The position numbers and the translations under genes are program-made. A stretch of 64,000 nt of DNA, taken from contig NZ_VRLV01000002.1 in the NCBI RefSeq assembly GCF_009760925.1, positions 992,001 to 1,056,000 of the forward strand, read 5' to 3'. This document shows, piece after piece, positions 18,243-26,746 of the stretch. Within the stretch, counting starts at the first letter, position 1. The number at the start of each line of letters is the position of its first letter. The notes beneath the pieces are model-generated. The model worked only from the letters and a program-made list of their open reading frames with translations, was not told the DNA's origin and did not search any database. Source of the stretch: Nonomuraea typhae. GTDB lineage: Bacteria > Actinomycetota > Actinomycetes > Streptosporangiales > Streptosporangiaceae.

Positions 18243-20573
18243 TTAGCGTCCGGAAAGTTCGTCGACGGCGGCCCTGACGTCCTCGCTGGTGATAGTGGTC
18301 AGCTCGGCGGAGCTGGCGTCGCCGCCCAGCGCGGCCAGGCGCACGTCCCGCCGGAGGGCGGCGCGCTCGAACAGCGAGCGGGCGAAGCGGCCGTTGCCCA
18401 GCCCGTCGATCAGCTTCTCCCTGCACACCCAGCCGAAGACCTCGTCGAGGTCGGCCAGCGCCGCCTCGTCGAAGCGGTCGCCTGACTTGTCGGCCAGCAG
18501 GGCGGCGATCTCCGACAGCTCCCGGGGGCTGTAGCTGGGGAAGGCCACGCGCTGGTTGAAGCGGCTGGACAGGCCGGGGTTGGAGGCCAGGAAGGCGTCG
18601 GTCTCGCGCTGGTAGCCGGCCAGCACGATAACCAGCCGGTCGCGGTCGTCCTCGGCCCGCTTGAGCAGGGTCTGCACGGCCTCGGAGCCGAAGGCGTCGC
18701 CGCCGGCGTAGCCCTGGTTGATCAGGCTGTATGCCTCGTCGATGAACAGCACGCCGCCGAGCGCGCGGTCGACCAGCTCGTTGGTCTTGATCGCGGTGGC
18801 GCCGAGGTGCTGGCCGACCAGGTCGGCGCGGTGCGCCTCGACCACGTCGGGCCGGGCCAGCAGGCCCAGGGCGGCGAAGACGCGGCCGAGCACGCGGGCG
18901 ACGGTGGTCTTGCCGGTGCCGGGCGGGCCGACGAAGACGAAGTGCCGCATCTGCGGCGGGGTGGGCAGGCCGCGCTCCTGGCGCATGCGCGCGACCTGGA
19001 GCTGGGCGGCGATCGCGTGCACCTGGCGCTTGACCGGCTCCAGCCCGGCCATGCGGTCGAGGTCGCCGAGCGCCTCCTCCAGCGTGGGGGTGGCCTCGTA
19101 GCCGCGGAAGCGGGCCGTCAGCTCCTCGAACGCCTTGGTGACGTCGGGGGTGATCGTGGTGACCAGGTCCTCGGTGGTGGGGGTGCCGCCGGCGCCGACC
19201 ACGCGCACGTCGCGCGCCTGCGCGGCGGCCTCGACCAGGCTGCGGGCGAAGCGGGCGTTGCCCAGCTCGTCGACCAGGCCGCGGCGCTGGACGTCCTCGA
19301 ACAGGCCGAGCAGCGCGGCGTGCGTCTCGGGCGCCATGCGGTCGCCGCGGCGGCGCTGCAGCAGCTCGGTGATCTCGGCCAGCTCCCCCGGCGAGTAGCT
19401 GGGGAAGCGCACCCGGGTGGCGAAGCGGCTGGCCAGGCCGGGATTGGAGGCCAGGAAGCCGGTCATCTCCTGTTCGTAGCCGGCCAGGATGATGATGAGC
19501 CGGTCGCGGTCGTCCTCGGCCCGCTTGAGCAGGGTCTGCACGGCCTCGGCGCCGAAGCGGTCGGGCTGGCCGTCGGAGGAGTTGATCAGGCTGTATGCCT
19601 CGTCGATGAACAGCACGCCGCCGAGCGCGCGGTCGACCAGCTCGTTGGTCTTGATCGCGGTCGCGCCCAGGAACTCGCCGACCAGGTCGGCCCGCTGGGC
19701 CTCGACCACCTCGGGGGTCTCCAGGAGGCCGAACGCGTAGAAGATCTTGGCGAGCGTGCGGGCCACGCTGGTCTTGCCGGTGCCGGGCGGGCCGACGAAG
19801 ACGAAGTGGCGGGTCGGGCGCTCGGCGGTGTAGCCGGCCTCGGCCCGCAGCCGGGATGCCTCGATGGAGGCGGCGATCGAGCGGACCTGCTCCTTGACCG
19901 GGGACAGGCCGATCATGCTCTCCAGCTCGGCCAGCGCCTCCTCGACCGAGATCGGCTTGTGGGGGGCGCCGCGCTCCTGCTGAGGTTCCTGCCTGCCCTC
20001 GCGCACCCGGACCCGGACCTGCTCCTCGGTGCTCAGCTCCTGCCTGACCCGGCGGGCGGTGAAGAAGCGGTAGAGCAGGACCGCGGCGGCCGCGCCGTAC
20101 GCGGCCCAGAGGGCGATACTCCCTGGAACTGAGTGGAGCGCGGCGGCCAGGGAGCCGGCGGGCACGAGCGCCATGAGCGCGCTCAGCCAGGGCGGCACCC
20201 AGCGGATGAGGTGGGCGGCGACGGCCACCGGCAGGGCCAGCGCCATGAGCAGCAATGGCGTGGCCGACTGCGGGAAGAGCATGGCGAAGACGGGCAGGAG
20301 CAGCAGCCAGCCGGCCACGACGAGCAGGGTGGCGGCGGCGCGCGGGAAGCGCAGCGTCAGCGCGGCGAAGGCGAGCAGCCCCGCCGTCCACAGAAACGTC
20401 TGGAACAGGTCCCATCGCAGGGCGGCGGCCACGCCGAGGGCGCCGACGAGCACGCCGACGTAGAGCACCCGCCGCACGGCCGGGGGAAGCTGGAAATACC
20501 GCAACCGCACCTGCTCGAACAGATCCCGTGCGGCGGCTCTGCCCGCCGGCCGGGCCCTGTCGGACTCCCGCAT
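18243..20573 (-). CDS. Membrane-anchored tandem AAA ATPase of the CbbX/EccA family
   Basis: This 776-residue protein starts with about four hydrophobic helices (roughly residues 35-170), then a linker, then two CbxX/CfqX-type AAA modules. Module 1 has Walker A GPPGTGKTS at about 261-269 and Walker B GVLFIDEAYSLIN. Module 2 has GPPGTGKTT near 550 and the same GVLFIDEAYSLINQ. Each module has an arginine-rich sensor region ending SPGELAEI or SPRELSEI. CbbX remodels Rubisco and EccA works in type VII secretion. Neither Rubisco nor ESX genes are here, so the client is unknown. The membrane anchor puts it at the inner face of the membrane. ATG 20573 follows GTG 20576; GGGGAGG lies upstream. The two ATPase modules share near-identical DNA blocks. 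Confidence 0.88.
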   Translation of the reverse strand: MRESDRARPAGRAAARDLFEQVRLRYFQLPPAVRRVLYVGVLVGALGVAAALRWDLFQTFLWTAGLLAFAALTLRFPRAAATLLVVAGWLLLLPVFAMLFPQSATPLLLMALALPVAVAAHLIRWVPPWLSALMALVPAGSLAAALHSVPGSIALWAAYGAAAAVLLYRFFTARRVRQELSTEEQVRVRVREGRQEPQQERGAPHKPISVEEALAELESMIGLSPVKEQVRSIAASIEASRLRAEAGYTAERPTRHFVFVGPPGTGKTSVARTLAKIFYAFGLLETPEVVEAQRADLVGEFLGATAIKTNELVDRALGGVLFIDEAYSLINSSDGQPDRFGAEAVQTLLKRAEDDRDRLIIILAGYEQEMTGFLASNPGLASRFATRVRFPSYSPGELAEITELLQRRRGDRMAPETHAALLGLFEDVQRRGLVDELGNARFARSLVEAAAQARDVRVVGAGGTPTTEDLVTTITPDVTKAFEELTARFRGYEATPTLEEALGDLDRMAGLEPVKRQVHAIAAQLQVARMRQERGLPTPPQMRHFVFVGPPGTGKTTVARVLGRVFAALGLLARPDVVEAHRADLVGQHLGATAIKTNELVDRALGGVLFIDEAYSLINQGYAGGDAFGSEAVQTLLKRAEDDRDRLVIVLAGYQRETDAFLASNPGLSSRFNQRVAFPSYSPRELSEIAALLADKSGDRFDEAALADLDEVFGWVCREKLIDGLGNGRFARSLFERAALRRDVRLAALGGDASSAELTTITSEDVRAAVDELSGR
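18717..18797 (-). repeat. 81-bp block identical to 19581-19661 (second AAA module copy)
   Basis: The stretch encoding the Walker B region of module 2 is identical, base for base as far as I can compare, to the module 1 stretch at 19581-19661. A second shared block of about 50 bp lies near 18633-18683 and 19500-19550. Such identity over third codon positions suggests recent duplication or gene conversion inside the gene. Confidence 0.8.
19581..19661 (-). repeat. 81-bp block identical to 18717-18797 (first AAA module copy)
   Basis: This is the partner of the repeat at 18717-18797 and encodes the LINSSD-preceding Walker B region (ALGGVLFIDEAYSLIN) of module 1. The distance between the two copies is 864 bp, exactly in frame. 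Confidence 0.8.
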
Positions 20574-20637
20574 CACGCCTCCCCGGTCCGCCCCCGGTTA
20601 TACCGCACCGGACCGACGATTGGGCGGACCTGACACG

Positions 20638-21207
20638 CTAGGTGGCGGTGACGAATGCGGCGATGTGCCATCCCAGGTCGGCTCCGGCGTCTTCCTGGAG
20701 GAAGTGGCCCGCCCCGTGGAGCACCGGGTGGTCGAGCCCGGCGGCGCCGGCCATGGTCTTCTTCAGGATGGGCGCCATGCCGCCGGTGATCGGGGCGCCG
20801 TCGGAGAAGGCGACGAGGAACGGCAGTCCGAGTGTGGTGAGGATCTGCCAGGCAGCGCGGTTGGCGGGGGCGGCCGGATCGCCGGGGGTGGCGGGCACGA
20901 GGCCGGGCATGGCGCGGGGTCCGGCTTTGTAACTTTCATCCGGGAATGGGGCGTCGTAGGCGTCACGGACGTCCTGGGGCAGCGTGCTCGCGCAGCCCGC
21001 CTGGACGAGACGGGCGATGTCCAGCACGGGCGCGCTCGTGACGGCGTCCTTGAACCGGTGCCAGACCGCGGGCATGGGAATGTCACCGGTGGGCAAGCCC
21101 GTGTTGGCGGCCACGATCCTGGCGAAACGCTCCGGGTGCCCGGCCACGATCCGCAGGCCGCCGGTCACGGCGGCGAAGCGCGCGCCGGGAGTGCGCAGCA
21201 CGTCCAT
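20638..21207 (-). pseudogene. N-terminally deleted haloalkane dehalogenase-like alpha/beta hydrolase
   Basis: The 189-residue frame matches only the C-terminal two thirds of DhlA/DhmA-type haloalkane dehalogenases: HPERFARIVAANTGLPTGD, then VRDAYDAPFPDESYKAGPRA, the acid region PFLVAFSDGAPIT and the catalytic His context HGAGHFLQEDAG. The first 110 or so residues, which carry the oxyanion residues and the nucleophile Asp (the QDWGG motif), are absent. The junction is at GGLRIVAG, exactly beside the lost nucleophile, and only 9 bp separates it from the stop of the upstream gene. It should be catalytically dead. It is either a pseudogene or a very short derived protein. Confidence 0.75.
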
Positions 21208-21216
21208 GCCCCGGCG

Positions 21217-22959
21217 TTAGCGGCGCTGGTGCCGCCCGGGGAACTCCCCGACCAGGACCTTCGTGGGCGTGACCCGCAGCGCGTCCGCGTGGGCCAGGGC
21301 GATGCCGCGCACCTCCACCCAGAACCTGCGCTGCAACGGGTCGGCGGCGAACACCGCCACCCGGGGATCGGCCTCGACCGCCGCCCACGCCTGCGTCTCG
21401 GCGATCAGCCGCAGATCGCCCGCGAGGGTGACGGAGGCGACCGCGCCCACCACCCTGGGCCCGGCCGGGTCGGTGTAGGACAGCACGACGCTCCTGGCGT
21501 ACGCGAACGCCTGCCGTACCTCGGGAGACAGCGCCACGGGCGGCGCGTCGCCGAGCAGCGGCTCGCACATGATCAGGGAGGCGCGCCACGGGCCGGGCGC
21601 GCCGCGCCACCACGAGCGGGCGGCGCGCACCGCGAAGAGCAGCGCGACCGCGCCCAGCGCGCCCAGCCCCGCCCACCAGGCCCAGGCCAGGCCGAACACG
21701 CCGCCGGCCGCGCACGCGGGCGCCGCCGCCACCACCAGCAGCACCGCCGCGGACAACCAGCGGTCGGCGACGGCGCGGGCCTTGCGGCGGGCCTCGATGA
21801 GCGGGTACGGCACCGCCAGCGCGAGCACCGCGGCCCGGGGCTCGAGGACCGCGGCGGCGCCGGCCAGCGGCACCATCACCGACCAGACCCGGCCGAGAAC
21901 GATCCACAGCGCGATCCCGGCGTCGCGCCGCCCCTCTCGCTCGCCGCGGGCCAGCGAGAACTCCTCCAGCGCCCGCAGCGGCCTGCCGCGCCAGATGCCG
22001 CCGAGCGCGTGCAGGAGGGCCAGGGCGGGCCAGCCGAGCAGCAGGATCCCCGTCAAGCCCGCCCAGACGGGGGCGAGGGAGGTGGTCACGACGGGCAGCA
22101 CCAGCCAGGCGGCGTACGCGGCCACGGCGACCAGGGCGGAACCCGTGGAGGCGCCCAGCCAGGGGTCGCGCCCGAACATGGCGGGCACGTGCGACCACAG
22201 CCGGACCCGGCGGGCCTGGCGCACGCTGAGCACGATCACGGCGGCCAGGACGGCCACGCCGCCCGCCCGGGCCGCCGCGCCCAGGTCGTAGACGAAGGCG
22301 GCCACGATGACGGCCGCCGTGGCCAGGGCCAGGAGCAGGCGCGTCTGGCGGGACCACACCTCCAGGGCGCGCCTGGCCCGGCCGGTTTCCCGCGGGTCCA
22401 CGGGCCAGGCGGGATCGTGGTGGGCGCGGGGGTGGTCCCAGCGCAGCCAGGCCAGGCCGAGGTTGACCCGGGTCTGGGGGTGGGCGATGTCACGCTCCAG
22501 GGCGGCGGCGTAGCAGGTCCTGGCCCCGCGGTGGTCGCCGCGGACCAGGGCCAGGTCGCCGAGCTGCAGGTGCGGGGTGAGCTCGTCGGGGCCGTAGGCG
22601 CGGGCCAGTTCGGCCTCGCGGACCGCGTGCTCCCAGCCGCCGGGCAGCCGCCGGAGCGCCGCCGACAGGCGCAGGCGGGCCGCCCAGGAGCCGGGCGACA
22701 GCCGTACGGCCTCGCGGGCGTGGACCAGGGACTCCTCGTCGTGGCCGAGGCGCTCCTCGGCGAGGCTGATCAGGCGGTGGGCCCATTCGGCGGCGGGGTC
22801 GAGGCCGGCGGCCCTGAGCGCGGCGTCGAGGGCGGCCTCCGGGCGGCCGTCGCGCAGCCGGGCGGCGGACAGGGCACACCATTCACGCGGGGATCGGCCG
22901 GGTTCGCCGCCTGTTTCGCCGTTCCCCACACGGCCATGATCGGGGGGTTCCCCCGACAT
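21217..22959 (-). CDS. TPR-transmembrane protein with C-terminal PNPOx-like domain
   Basis: The 580 residues form three parts. Residues 20-185 are TPR-like helical pairs (ALDAALRAAGLDPAAEWAHR; VHAREAVRLSPGSWAARLRL; HLQLGDLALVRGDHRGARTC). Residues about 205-455 hold around eight hydrophobic segments. The last 110 residues (AYARSVVLSYTDPAGPRVVG ... DPRVAVFAADPLQRRFWVEV, then LRVTPTKVLV) resemble the FMN-binding split barrel of pyridoxamine-oxidase-like proteins, whose VEVRG and RVTPTRV strands are characteristic. I do not know this architecture as a named family. The ATG at 22959 is preceded by a GGGATC-type weak ribosome site. The function is unknown; a redox or cofactor-sensing membrane protein is only a guess. 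Confidence 0.75.
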   Translation of the reverse strand: MSGEPPDHGRVGNGETGGEPGRSPREWCALSAARLRDGRPEAALDAALRAAGLDPAAEWAHRLISLAEERLGHDEESLVHAREAVRLSPGSWAARLRLSAALRRLPGGWEHAVREAELARAYGPDELTPHLQLGDLALVRGDHRGARTCYAAALERDIAHPQTRVNLGLAWLRWDHPRAHHDPAWPVDPRETGRARRALEVWSRQTRLLLALATAAVIVAAFVYDLGAAARAGGVAVLAAVIVLSVRQARRVRLWSHVPAMFGRDPWLGASTGSALVAVAAYAAWLVLPVVTTSLAPVWAGLTGILLLGWPALALLHALGGIWRGRPLRALEEFSLARGEREGRRDAGIALWIVLGRVWSVMVPLAGAAAVLEPRAAVLALAVPYPLIEARRKARAVADRWLSAAVLLVVAAAPACAAGGVFGLAWAWWAGLGALGAVALLFAVRAARSWWRGAPGPWRASLIMCEPLLGDAPPVALSPEVRQAFAYARSVVLSYTDPAGPRVVGAVASVTLAGDLRLIAETQAWAAVEADPRVAVFAADPLQRRFWVEVRGIALAHADALRVTPTKVLVGEFPGRHQRR

Positions 22960-22985
22960 TGATAGATCCCGACATATGCCTGTAT

Positions 22986-22997
22986 CTCTCTAGAGAG
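22986..22997. promoter_or_regulatory. 12-bp perfect palindrome between divergent genes
   Basis: CTCTCTAGAGAG is a perfect palindrome in the 152-bp gap between the TPR-membrane gene and the MFS gene. It is 27 bp upstream of the minus-strand start and could be an operator for either. No regulator gene is adjacent, so this is a positional inference. Confidence 0.3.
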
Positions 22998-23111
22998 GTA
23001 CGGCACCCGCTGGATCATCCGATACCGCTATCCCCGGTACCGGACATCCCCTAAGCTGCCACGCATGCTTACGCGGGCCTGTTGCGACCGAGAGGGCCCG
23101 CTGGGGGTTTC

Positions 23112-24641
23112 ATGACCGTCACCCAGGCCCCGCCCGCCTACAAGCGCGCCCGGCGCGTCGGAGACGACAACCGCTGGGCCGTGCTGGTGCTGCTGTGCCT
23201 GAGTCTGCTGCTGATCACCGTGGACGCCACGGTCCTGCACATCGCGGTGCCCGCGCTGACCGCCGCCCTGGAGCCCACGGCCGTCCAGCTCCTGTGGATC
23301 ATCGACGTCTACTCCCTGGTCGTGGCGCCGCTGCTCGTCCTGTTCGGCACGCTCGGCGACCGCTACGGCCGCAAACGGCTCGTGCTCGGCGGCTACGCGA
23401 TCTTCGGGGTGGCCTCCGCGCTGGCCGCCGCGGCCACCAGCCCCGCCATGCTCATCGCCGCCCGCGCCCTGCTCGGCGTCGGCGGCGCCATGATCATGCC
23501 GGCCACACTCTCGATCATCCGCCAGGTCTTCACCGACCGGCGCGAGCGGGCCCTCGCCCTCGGCATCTGGAGCGCCGTGGCCGCCGCGGGCGCCGCCGTC
23601 GGGCCGCTCGTCGGCGGCGTGCTCGTCGGCTGGTGGTGGGGCGCCGTCTTCCTCGTCAACGTGCCGATCCTCCTCGCGCTCCTGCCCGCCGCCGTCCGGC
23701 TGCTGCCCGGCACCCGCGAGCGGCAGGGCCGCCCCTGGGACGCGCTCAGCGCCGCCCTGTCCGTCGGCGGCATCCTGGCACTGGCCTTCGGGCTCAAGGA
23801 GGCCGGCTCGCGCGGCCTGATGCCGCTGCCGGCCGCCCTCGTGGTGTTCGCCGCCGGGGCCGGGCTGCTGGTCTGGTTCGTGCGGCGGCAGTCCGGGCTG
23901 GCCGTGCCGCTGCTGGACGTCGAGCTGTTCCGGCGCCGGGAGTTCACCACGGGCGTGGCCGGCGTGCTGCTCGGCGTCTTCTCGCTGGTGGGGCTCCAGC
24001 TCATGCTGGCCCAGTACCTCCAGCTCGTGCTCGGCGACAGCCCGCTGCAGGCAGCCGTCCGCATGCTGCCGCTGGTGCTGTCGGCCGTCACCGGCGGGCT
24101 CGCCGCCGCCCACATCCTGCCCAGGATCGGCATGCGGGCCACCATGAGCGGCGGCCTCGCGCTCGTGGCCGTCGCCCTGTCGCCCACCCTCACCTGGGGC
24201 GTCGAAGGCCACCCCGTCATGCTGGCCTTCTGCTTCGTCGGCATCGGCTTCGGCGTCCAGGTGGCGCTGCTGGCCGCCTCCGACACGATCATGTCCGCCT
24301 GCCCGGAATCCCGCGCGGGCGGGGCGGCGGCCATCGAGGAGACCGCCTACGAGCTCGGCGCCGGGCTCGGCGTGGCCGTCCTCGGCACCATCACCACCCT
24401 CGCCTACTCCCCCGCGCTGCCCGCCGTCCCCGGCGTGCCCGAGGGTGGCATGGACCAGGCCAGGCAGTCCCTGGCGGGCGCGGCCCACGTCGCCGACCAG
24501 GTCGGCGGCAGCGCCGGGCACGCGCTCCTCGGCGCCGCCCGCTGGGCCTTCGTCAACGCGCTGCACACGACCGTCGTGGTCAGCGTCGTCCTCCTCAGCC
24601 TGACCGCCCTCGCGGTGGCCATGCTGCTCCGCCGCGATTGA
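23112..24641 (+). CDS. MFS drug:H+ antiporter, DHA2 (14-helix) type
   Basis: This 509-residue exporter has the DHA2 hallmarks: motif D-like LLITVDATVLHIAVPAL in helix 1, motif A GDRYGRKRLVL between helices 2 and 3, motif B-type RALLGVGGAMIMPATLSIIR in helix 4, and motif C-like AAAGAAVGPLVGGVLVG in helix 5. About 14 hydrophobic segments are present. Actinobacterial relatives are usually annotated as SmvA/EmrB-like quaternary ammonium or antibiotic exporters. The substrate is not inferable. ATG 23112 follows a GGGGG ribosome site; a frame from 23082 is less likely. DoxX follows 8 bp downstream. Confidence 0.93.
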   Translation: MTVTQAPPAYKRARRVGDDNRWAVLVLLCLSLLLITVDATVLHIAVPALTAALEPTAVQLLWIIDVYSLVVAPLLVLFGTLGDRYGRKRLVLGGYAIFGVASALAAAATSPAMLIAARALLGVGGAMIMPATLSIIRQVFTDRRERALALGIWSAVAAAGAAVGPLVGGVLVGWWWGAVFLVNVPILLALLPAAVRLLPGTRERQGRPWDALSAALSVGGILALAFGLKEAGSRGLMPLPAALVVFAAGAGLLVWFVRRQSGLAVPLLDVELFRRREFTTGVAGVLLGVFSLVGLQLMLAQYLQLVLGDSPLQAAVRMLPLVLSAVTGGLAAAHILPRIGMRATMSGGLALVAVALSPTLTWGVEGHPVMLAFCFVGIGFGVQVALLAASDTIMSACPESRAGGAAAIEETAYELGAGLGVAVLGTITTLAYSPALPAVPGVPEGGMDQARQSLAGAAHVADQVGGSAGHALLGAARWAFVNALHTTVVVSVVLLSLTALAVAMLLRRD

Positions 24642-24649
24642 GGTGTGTG

Positions 24650-25339
24650 ATGTCCCGATCAGGGCAGGCATCTACCGTGAGACAGACTCTTCGTGATCTG
24701 GCCGCATTAGTCGCCCGCGTCGGCGTGGGCGGCCTGTTCTTCGCCAACGGCTGGAACAAGCTGCAGGTCGGCCTGAACGCCACCGGGGCGGAGTTCGCCA
24801 GGCAGGGCGCCCCCGCGCCCAAGGCGTGGGCAACCGTCACCATGCTCACCGAGCTCATCGGCGGCGCGCTGCTCATCGCCGGGCTCGTCGTCTCGGTGAC
24901 CGGGCTCATCCTCTTCGTCGAAGCGCTCGCCGTCTTCCTCATAGCGCCACCGCTCAACCCCATCACCACCAACGAGCTCATCGCGCTGGGCTCGGCCGCC
25001 GTCCTGCTGGCCGTCGTGGGCGCCGGGCGCATCTCCGTCGACCACATGGTGGTGATCCGGCGCCGGGAGACGGAGGCGGCCTCGGAGTTCGCCGCCGACA
25101 ACGAGGCCGACCAGGTCATCGCCTCCCTGCGCGAGCCCAGCCGGCCGGAGGAAGCCGCGCCGAAGGAGGAGGCAGAGGAGCCTCCCTCCCCGGACGACGC
25201 GCCGTCCCCGGCTTCGGAGGAGACCGCGCCGCATCCGCGCCCGCGCCGCCGTACGGGAGGGGCGGGCGAACCGCCCGCGCCGGGCGACACGCTCGTGGCG
25301 GGCCGCAAGAACCGCGCCCGCAAGGCCGCGGAAGACTAG
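24650..25339 (+). CDS. DoxX family membrane protein with acidic/Pro-rich tail
   Basis: This 229-residue protein has four predicted helices in the first 135 residues (LVARVGVGGLFFANGWNKL; TELIGGALLIAGLVVSVTGL; LILFVEALAVFLIAPPLN; ELIALGSAAVLLAVVGAG), the DoxX pattern. The C-terminal 90 residues are Glu/Pro/Arg rich and probably disordered. DoxX-like proteins occur in oxidative-stress or terminal-oxidase contexts, but the activity is unclear. It is 8 bp behind the MFS gene and is probably co-transcribed. It overlaps the convergent EamA gene by 4 bp. Confidence 0.88.
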   Translation: MSRSGQASTVRQTLRDLAALVARVGVGGLFFANGWNKLQVGLNATGAEFARQGAPAPKAWATVTMLTELIGGALLIAGLVVSVTGLILFVEALAVFLIAPPLNPITTNELIALGSAAVLLAVVGAGRISVDHMVVIRRRETEAASEFAADNEADQVIASLREPSRPEEAAPKEEAEEPPSPDDAPSPASEETAPHPRPRRRTGGAGEPPAPGDTLVAGRKNRARKAAED

Positions 25340-26283
25340 ACGTCGGAGGAGTTCGCGGCGGCCCGGTCCGGCGTGGGCCCGTCTACGGGTACGGCGGAGC
25401 GTCGCCCCAGCCGGATCGCCCCCTGGGTCAGCGCGATGGCCACCAGGATGACCGCCGCCCCGGCCGGCTGGTTCCACGTCAGCGCCTCGCCCAGGACCAC
25501 CACGCCGGAGGCTGCCGCGAAGACCGGCAGCAGGTACGTGACCGTGGAGGTGGTCGTGACCCCGGCCTGCCCCTGCACCCAGTACAGCAGCAGGTAGGCG
25601 ATCCCGGTCCCGAACCCGCCGAGGCCCAGCATGCTCCACCAGACCTCGGCGGAGGCCGTGGTGTCCACCAGCGGCACCCCGGCCACCGCCGTGATCACGC
25701 CGAGCTGTACCGCCCCGCTGAGCAACTGCCCGGCGGCCAGCACGACGGGCGCCTCGGTGCGCCGCCCGGTGATGAAGCGCCCCATGTACGCCCCGCCGAC
25801 GCCGTAGCAGAGGGCGGCCCCGAAGCAGGCCAGGCTCCCGCCCAGCTGCCCACCGGCCATCGGCTGCCAGACCCCCAGCACCACCATGACCCCGGCGAAC
25901 CCGAGCCCCAGCCCGGCCATCCGGGAGGCGGTCGGCTTCTCGGCGCGCAGCATGAGGGTGAAGGCGAGCGTGCACAGGGGCGTGGTGGCGTTCCAGATCG
26001 CGGCCACGACCGAGGAGACGTACTGCTCGCCCCAGGCGAACAGGGTGAACGGCAGAGTCGTCAGGACGATGGAGGCGATCTGGAAGTGCCCCCACAGCCT
26101 GGGGTCGCGGGGCAGCGCCTTCCTGCCGATCAGCACGGCGGCGAGCAGGATGGCGGCGCCGATCACCATGCGGTTGAAGGAGACCTGCAGCGGGTGCAGC
26201 TCGCCCACGGCGATCTTGATGAAGAAGAAGCTGTTGCCCCAGATGACCGCCAGGGCTAGGTAGGCGGGCAGCCAGCGCCGCAT
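25336..26283 (-). CDS. EamA (DMT) family transporter
   Basis: This 315-residue protein has ten predicted helices in two EamA repeats (residues about 5-140 and 150-285). The N-terminal YLALAVIWGNSFFFIKIAVG and the second-repeat VTYLLPVFAAASGVVVLGEA with the GE...W motif are typical drug/metabolite-transporter sequences. The ATG at 26283 has GGGAGG upstream; the frame remains open further upstream without homology. The substrate is unknown. Confidence 0.93.
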   Translation of the reverse strand: MRRWLPAYLALAVIWGNSFFFIKIAVGELHPLQVSFNRMVIGAAILLAAVLIGRKALPRDPRLWGHFQIASIVLTTLPFTLFAWGEQYVSSVVAAIWNATTPLCTLAFTLMLRAEKPTASRMAGLGLGFAGVMVVLGVWQPMAGGQLGGSLACFGAALCYGVGGAYMGRFITGRRTEAPVVLAAGQLLSGAVQLGVITAVAGVPLVDTTASAEVWWSMLGLGGFGTGIAYLLLYWVQGQAGVTTTSTVTYLLPVFAAASGVVVLGEALTWNQPAGAAVILVAIALTQGAIRLGRRSAVPVDGPTPDRAAANSSDV

Positions 26284-26355
26284 GGGTCCTCCCGATGTGA
26301 TGGATCGGCAGGAGCGTATCGGGCTGTTCCTCATGACAGATAGGCATATTTCGCA

Positions 26356-26715
26356 ACAAACCCTGATGTACGGCCCTTCCACCGGATCGTGTACGGCCGG
26401 CGGATGCGGGAACGGCTCGTCGCGATCAGCCACCGGCTGACCCTGATGGGCCTGGTGCTCCTGATCGCCGGGGTGGGTTTCGCGCTCACCCTGCTTCTCG
26501 ACGTCATCGGGCTGACCGGCGGCGGGTACATCGTGGCGGCGACGCTGGCGAGCTTCCTGCTCATCTGGTTCGGGCTGCCGATGTGGTACCGGCTGCGCCA
26601 CCGCGCACAGCTCGAACCCGGCGACGAGCCGGTCCGCGAGGTGGCCGACGACCTTGCCCCGAACCGGCGAGTCGAGCCCCACCAGGTCAGACTCTTCTAT
26701 ACGGTGAGTCAATGA
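26356..26715 (+). pseudogene. N-terminally truncated DUF6328 membrane protein
   Basis: The frame matches the C-terminal half of DUF6328 proteins: PFHRIVYGRRMRERLV, then a helix LMGLVLLIAGVGFALTLLL and another ending IWFGLPMWYR. The family's first two helices are missing. The similarity (RPFHRIV) continues upstream of the first start codon (GTG 26389) to about 26371 and then stops, with a stop codon at 26341. This indicates a 5' deletion and not a short native gene. It lies between eamA and the sulfotransferase gene. A short protein from GTG 26389 (108 residues) could still be made. Confidence 0.6.
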
Positions 26716-26746
26716 TCGCGTAAAGTCGCGATCGAGAGGAGGCAAC

